Below, piece after piece: positions 60,089-64,000 of a stretch of DNA of 64,000 nucleotides. A model generated the notes under the pieces. That model did no database searches. It was not told where the DNA came from and was given only the letters and a program-made list of their open reading frames with translations. This DNA is from Tubiluchus corallicola. Taxonomy: Eukaryota > Priapulida > Priapulimorpha > Priapulimorphida > Tubiluchidae. A program made the position numbers and the translations under genes. The stretch spans positions 10,001 to 74,000 of the forward strand of contig JAQGDQ010000556.1 of assembly GCA_030141605.1 (NCBI GenBank), read 5' to 3'. Numbering within the stretch: position 1 is the first letter of the stretch; every line of letters begins with the position of its first letter.

Positions 60089-60685
60089 AAAGTCACAATT
60101 TTGACACAGGAAAAAGTCACAATTTTGGCACAGGCAAAAAATCACAATTTTGACACAAGAAAAGTCACAATTTTGGCACAGGAAAAAAGTCACAATTTTG
60201 GCACAGGAAAAAACTCACAATTTTGACACAGGAACAGTCGCAATTTTGGCACACAAGAGTCACAATTTTGGCACAGGAAAAAAAACTCACAATTTTGACA
60301 CAGGAAAAGTCACAATTTTGGCACAGGAAAAGAGTCACAATTTTGGCACAGGAAAAATCAATTTTCGCACAGGAAAAGTCACAATTTTGGCACAGGAAAA
60401 AACTCACAATTTTGACACAGGAACAGTCACAATTTTGGCACACAAGAGTCACAATTTGGCACAGGAAAAAAAACTCACAATTTTGACACAAGAAAAGTCA
60501 CAATTTTGTCACAGGAAAAGAGTCACAATTTTGGCACAGGAAAAAAGTCAATTTTGTCACAGGAAAAGTCACAATTTTGGCACAGGAAAAAACTCACAAT
60601 TTTGACACAGGAACAGTCACAATTTTGGCACACAAGAGTCACAATTTTGGCACAGGCAGGGAAAAAGTCACAATTATGACACAGG
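60089..60685. repeat. 24-bp minisatellite, about 24 units
   Basis: Unit GTCACAATTTTGGCACAGGA plus AAAA, with variants (TTTGACACA, GGAACAGTC, ACACAAGAGTC). Overlapping open frames are artefacts. A higher-order block of about 190 bp (ending CACACAAGAGTCACAA) repeats about three times. Confidence 0.9.
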
Positions 60686-60931
60686 AGGAGTTGTAAAAAG
60701 GGCGGCTCCATAACAAATCATTAGTAGTTCGTTTTGTAAAGGACACCCGCCTTATGCAAACGGGGCTTCATGTTCAAGTAGAAACGGGCCAAAGAACGAA
60801 TTTTTAACTCCAAAGTATTAGGTGTTACCATCTCTTTCACAAGGCTCAAGAAACAGTATCATTATAAACTAAATAACCTACATAGAGTTTAAAATTAACT
60901 ACATATATTTCATTAATGTATGATGTATGTC

Positions 60932-61050
60932 GTCTAATGCCAAATCACGTTGAAAACACCGGTTCTCGCCTGATCGCCGAAGTTAAGCAAAGTAGAATCT
61001 AGTTAGTACTTGGATGGGTGACCGCCTAGGAATACCCGGTGCTGTAGGTT
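60932..61050 (+). pseudogene. 5S rRNA-like sequence (pseudogene or head of a 5S-derived SINE)
   Basis: About 119 bp collinear with metazoan 5S rRNA: ATCACGTTGAAAACACCGGT, TCTCGCCTGATCGCCGAAGT, TTAAGCAA, then TTAGTACTTGGATGGGTGAC, CGCCTAGGAATACCCGGTGC. The internal promoter (A box, C box) looks well kept. Bases at about 60991-61002 (AAAGTAGAATCT) and the terminal stem differ from the consensus, so pairing of helices I and V is damaged. Only one copy is visible, not an array. Confidence 0.6.
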
Positions 61051-61059
61051 TGCGAGATG

Positions 61060-61565
61060 TCCACACTGTATCTCGACACTAGGCAGAGGAGCTGTACAAT
61101 GGGTAGAGGGCGGAGGAGGTCAAGTGACTCAACGACAATGTGTAGAGGAGTAAACCTTCCAAATCAGGAGTGGAGCCCCGAAGGCGGACCAGTGCAGCAT
61201 GCTCACTGACTCCGGCAGCTCCTGCAGCCGACCTGGTGCCAAACGTAACGCTCTACTTTCCTTTAGACTACACCAGCGAGGAAGAGAGGGGGTTCCTGTT
61301 GTCTGGGCAACTCAGGATCTCCATACATCTTGCCCAGGCGAGCGCCCTGGAGACGTTCAAGGATCGCACTGTTCAGCCACAGTCGGCGCTGCAGCTCCAT
61401 CAATGTGATCAATAACTGACTCTCTTGGCGCACACTCCATTGTCTTCTCAGACAGGATGCCAACCACAATGATGTATGTATTAATGTAAGTCAATTTTTA
61501 ATACTGGCACATAAAAACATCTATAGTTAAAAACAGCACAACTTTATTAAAAATTTTATATTAAA
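61060..61565. other. Unclassified GC-richer segment downstream of the 5S-like sequence
   Basis: GC-richer than its surroundings, with an open minus frame 61469-61263 (68 codons, Leu/Arg-rich) of no recognised family. It ends at a copy of the flanking repeat near 61505-61565. It may be the body of a retroelement headed by the 5S-like sequence. Confidence 0.3.
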
Positions 61566-62189
61566 AAGTAAAAATCATGCCAAACGTTTCGACAAGCTGC
61601 TGCTAACAGAAACCAAATAGGTAATGAATAAACAGACTGTATTTAACGTGTGAAAAATACACATCACGTACGAATGCATGTTTAACTAGTCATTGATACC
61701 TTTGACCATCATGATCGCTGTTTTATTTTTGGATACGATGAATGTATTTGAGTAAAACTCATAATTTGCAGTTGGTCTGGTACATTCAGTAAATGGACAA
61801 GATTTTGAAGGTTTTAGTGGCATTGGTTTGTGCAGTGGTTGTGGTCGTATCTGTACTTTGGGTTTTAATACGTACGTATAATTTTTTAAAATGTGGTAGG
61901 CCCATGTGTAGCTACACGTAATGCTGTTAGAGCTAATAAATAAAATTAAATTAAATATCACAGTGAAAATTTCCACTTTATGCTAAAGAGGAAGCCACTT
62001 CATTAAAATGGATACACTTTCACTTTTAAAATTTTTTTTATCATCGAAGTAATCATTGCAATTTGCATGATTACAAAACTCTGCAAAAATGTAACTTTAG
62101 TTGCAAATTTTATAATGTCTTGTAATCGTACTAGCAATTCTAATTGTAGCAATACTAATCGGTTTCGTAATTGTTTTTATTATAATTCT

Positions 62190-62880
62190 TTATTTTTAAA
62201 AACCATGTACAGAATACATTCCCTCTATTTTTAGGGATATCTTTAAAATTTATAGAAGCATTTACAACGTATTAAACCTATTCACATAGATATATAATTT
62301 AGAATCCAACGCATGAGACACATTGAACGACAACGATCATATACAATAGACATAGCTACAGATTATAATCCAACACTACATACATACATACATACATACA
62401 GATATGATACATAAGATAACGAACATATTTTAATACTTAGTAACAAAAATTTACACGCATTATATTATACACAATGAAAACAGCAAGTACAATTATAATA
62501 AACATAATTACCAATTCTAATCTAAATTCACACAATCATAAATAAAAACAAAACAGCATATAGAAAACACGACGAGAGTTGTAAAATTTCATCACCAACA
62601 GACTGTTTGTATACGGGCGAAAGACGATAGCAATTCATCCGAGATAAGATTTGCAAAAGCATTTATAGCATTATTATCCCGGCTAGAGAAAACATAGTCC
62701 GAATCTAACGTACGCAGAGTTCTAATAAAATCATTTCTTTTGGCTTGGTTTACTAATGTACATTGAAATAATAAATGGTGTATAGACTGAGGGCTTAACA
62801 AGCAGTTACAGGTGCTATTAAGAGCCTGCCCAATTTTGTTACAAAAATTCCTTTCCGGTTTCGTAAACATGCACAAATAT
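62190..62880 (-). mobile_element. 3' end of non-LTR retrotransposon family B, copy 2
   Basis: The minus frame 62876-62592 ends with HHLLFQCTLVNQAKRNDFIR and FSSRDNNAINAFANLISDEL, and its 3' untranslated region matches 11690-12060 in opposite orientation. An upstream Cys-rich piece (NSTCNCLLSPQSIHH) is retained here, so this copy is longer than the one at 11530. Confidence 0.75.
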
Positions 62881-62899
62881 TTAACTCATGTAAAATTCC

Positions 62900-63589
62900 G
62901 TACTGTATACACCATACTTGCTTAAGAATAGTTTTTTCTCAGCCTAATCATCGTTCAAAGTCAAACACGCATGGCGCATGGTTGTAAAAATTTTTGCCTC
63001 GAACACGAGGCACGTGACACCAAGAAGGTTTTTGATTGGCCACGAGCACTTGGCGCGTGGAGAGTTTTTGTTCCAGTTTTAACAGACGAGAAGATGGAGT
63101 GTTTCTGTTTTCAGTCTTCGGTATATTTTTGCCAATTTTGCGATTATATGTGTATAATAAACAGTTGTTGCTTTTTAAACCATTTATTGAAAAGGAAGTT
63201 ATGTCAGTGTTCGTTATTTCACGTTTACGGATTGTTGAAATCGGGTCGTTTCCGACAACTCTAGTGGTTAGATTGTTGATAAAAATGTTCTTGTGGTTAT
63301 TATATTGAATCTATTACTCATTATATGCTCGAATGCCCTCTATAGCTGTAAGTGGAGAGCAACTCATACACAGGTTAACCGATTTGTACTGAAATAATAT
63401 TATTCGATTTGACATTTTTCTTTTGGATACTGAATCTCTAATTAGTATACTCTTAAATGGTAGTGCCCTTCTAAACCATAACCAAAATATAGGTATATTT
63501 TATATTGTTTAAACATATTAAAAATAGTGTTCGATTTGCTTATTAGTGTGGTGCATATTATGCCTTTGCCTATTATACGTAGGATTGTA

Positions 63590-63640
<51 letters not shown>

Positions 63641-64000
63641 TCACTGTATATTAATCTATTTCTATGTATTTGATCTGCAATAGTTACACCATCTGTATGC
63701 CATTTCTTCATCCTGAGGCCTCTTTATTAGTGGTTACCGTAGCCAAAGGTTTTATTTTTTGTCTCTTAGAAAACATTAAGAATATGGTTATTTAAAATAC
63801 TGGATCCAAGAGCAGTACTCCATCAGAGCTGTTTGAGCGTCCATTCCAGCCTCGGACCATGGCATTGTAGTGAAAACTATGAAACAGAACAGATTTGCAG
63901 ACAACTGTTAGCCCTTAACATGACTGCACTAAATTGCAAGCTGTAGTAATAATACGTTTTGGTTATTTTTGCAGCAAAATTCTATGACCAATGGTCAGTG
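62900..64000. other. Right end of window, no gene recognised
   Basis: Contains an (AT)n run at 63592-63638 and AT-rich sequence. Frames of 90-97 codons at 62971-63308 have no recognised family. The minus frame 63711-63442 spans the AT run and is probably decayed repeat. Confidence 0.35.
63592..63638. repeat. (AT)n microsatellite
   Basis: Pure TA dinucleotide run of about 46 bp. Confidence 0.9.

Noticed and set aside
60150-60711. Frames such as the 151-codon one in the 24-bp repeat
   Set aside because: Multiple-of-three tandem unit without stops; no homologue recognised.
60932-61050. Compensatory base changes preserving a helix in the 5S-like sequence
   Set aside because: When I paired the correct helix V strands (CCCGG with CCGGG in the consensus), two pairs were broken here; the apparent compensation came from a wrong pairing partner.
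62971-63308. Overlapping 90-97-codon frames near the right end
   Set aside because: No recognisable domain, no splice context, low-complexity aromatic/Cys composition.

Overview
The window is nuclear DNA of a repeat-rich, AT-rich metazoan, most likely a protostome invertebrate. The reasons are spliced genes with GT-AG introns, a divergent ionotropic receptor (a protostome receptor class), a CtBP with Drosophila-like blocks, a 5S-like sequence resembling lophotrochozoan/arthropod 5S, many non-LTR retrotransposon 3' ends and many small inverted-repeat DNA elements. I cannot name the species. I see no bacterial-type operons and no CRISPR.

Four protein loci are supported; for the three spliced ones the exon phases close exactly. 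(1) 3016-12479 (+): a six-exon FAM227 (FWWh-domain) gene, 503 aa. (2) 15532-16914 (-): an intronless 460-aa ionotropic receptor. A 353-bp copy of its promoter and first codons (about 93% identical) lies at 12655-13007. (3) 26433-40000 (-): an eight-exon ANP32-family acidic leucine-rich nuclear phosphoprotein, 292 aa, with one GC-AG intron. (4) 44168-55967 (+): a seven-exon C-terminal binding protein (CtBP), 431 aa, whose catalytic residues fall at the same numbers as in human CtBP1 (R266, E295, H315, W318).

The rest is repeats, and much of it lies inside introns. Tandem arrays: 33-bp (1.5-2.3 kb), 38-bp (17.2-18.2 kb), 139-bp (18.9-22.8 kb), 112-bp (48.7-49.1 kb, copying a CtBP exon end with its splice donor), 118-bp (50.2-50.9 kb), 24-bp (60.1-60.7 kb), about 50-bp (46.9-47.4 kb), and very long trinucleotide arrays at 2.4, 10.5 and 54.1 kb. 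DNA elements with visible terminal inverted repeats and target duplications include a pogo/Tigger-like MITE family (three copies and a fragment), three hAT-type MITEs with 8-bp duplications, a Tc1 remnant, a TTAA-flanked piggyBac-like MITE and a nested palindromic MITE. Non-LTR remnants of several families are scattered on both strands. A tRNA-derived SINE at two sites ends directly in giant trinucleotide arrays.

The three conserved housekeeping or ciliary genes and the receptor are independent loci; nothing indicates that they form a pathway. I found no convincing new multi-gene system. The notable observations concern genome structure: an exon-boundary tandem duplication that makes decoy splice donors, a receptor promoter duplication ending exactly at a minisatellite, SINE-tailed microsatellites, and matched expanded and unexpanded copies of one interspersed repeat. 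From 40.3-43.2, 58.2-59.2 and 62.9-64 kb I see essentially nothing identifiable.
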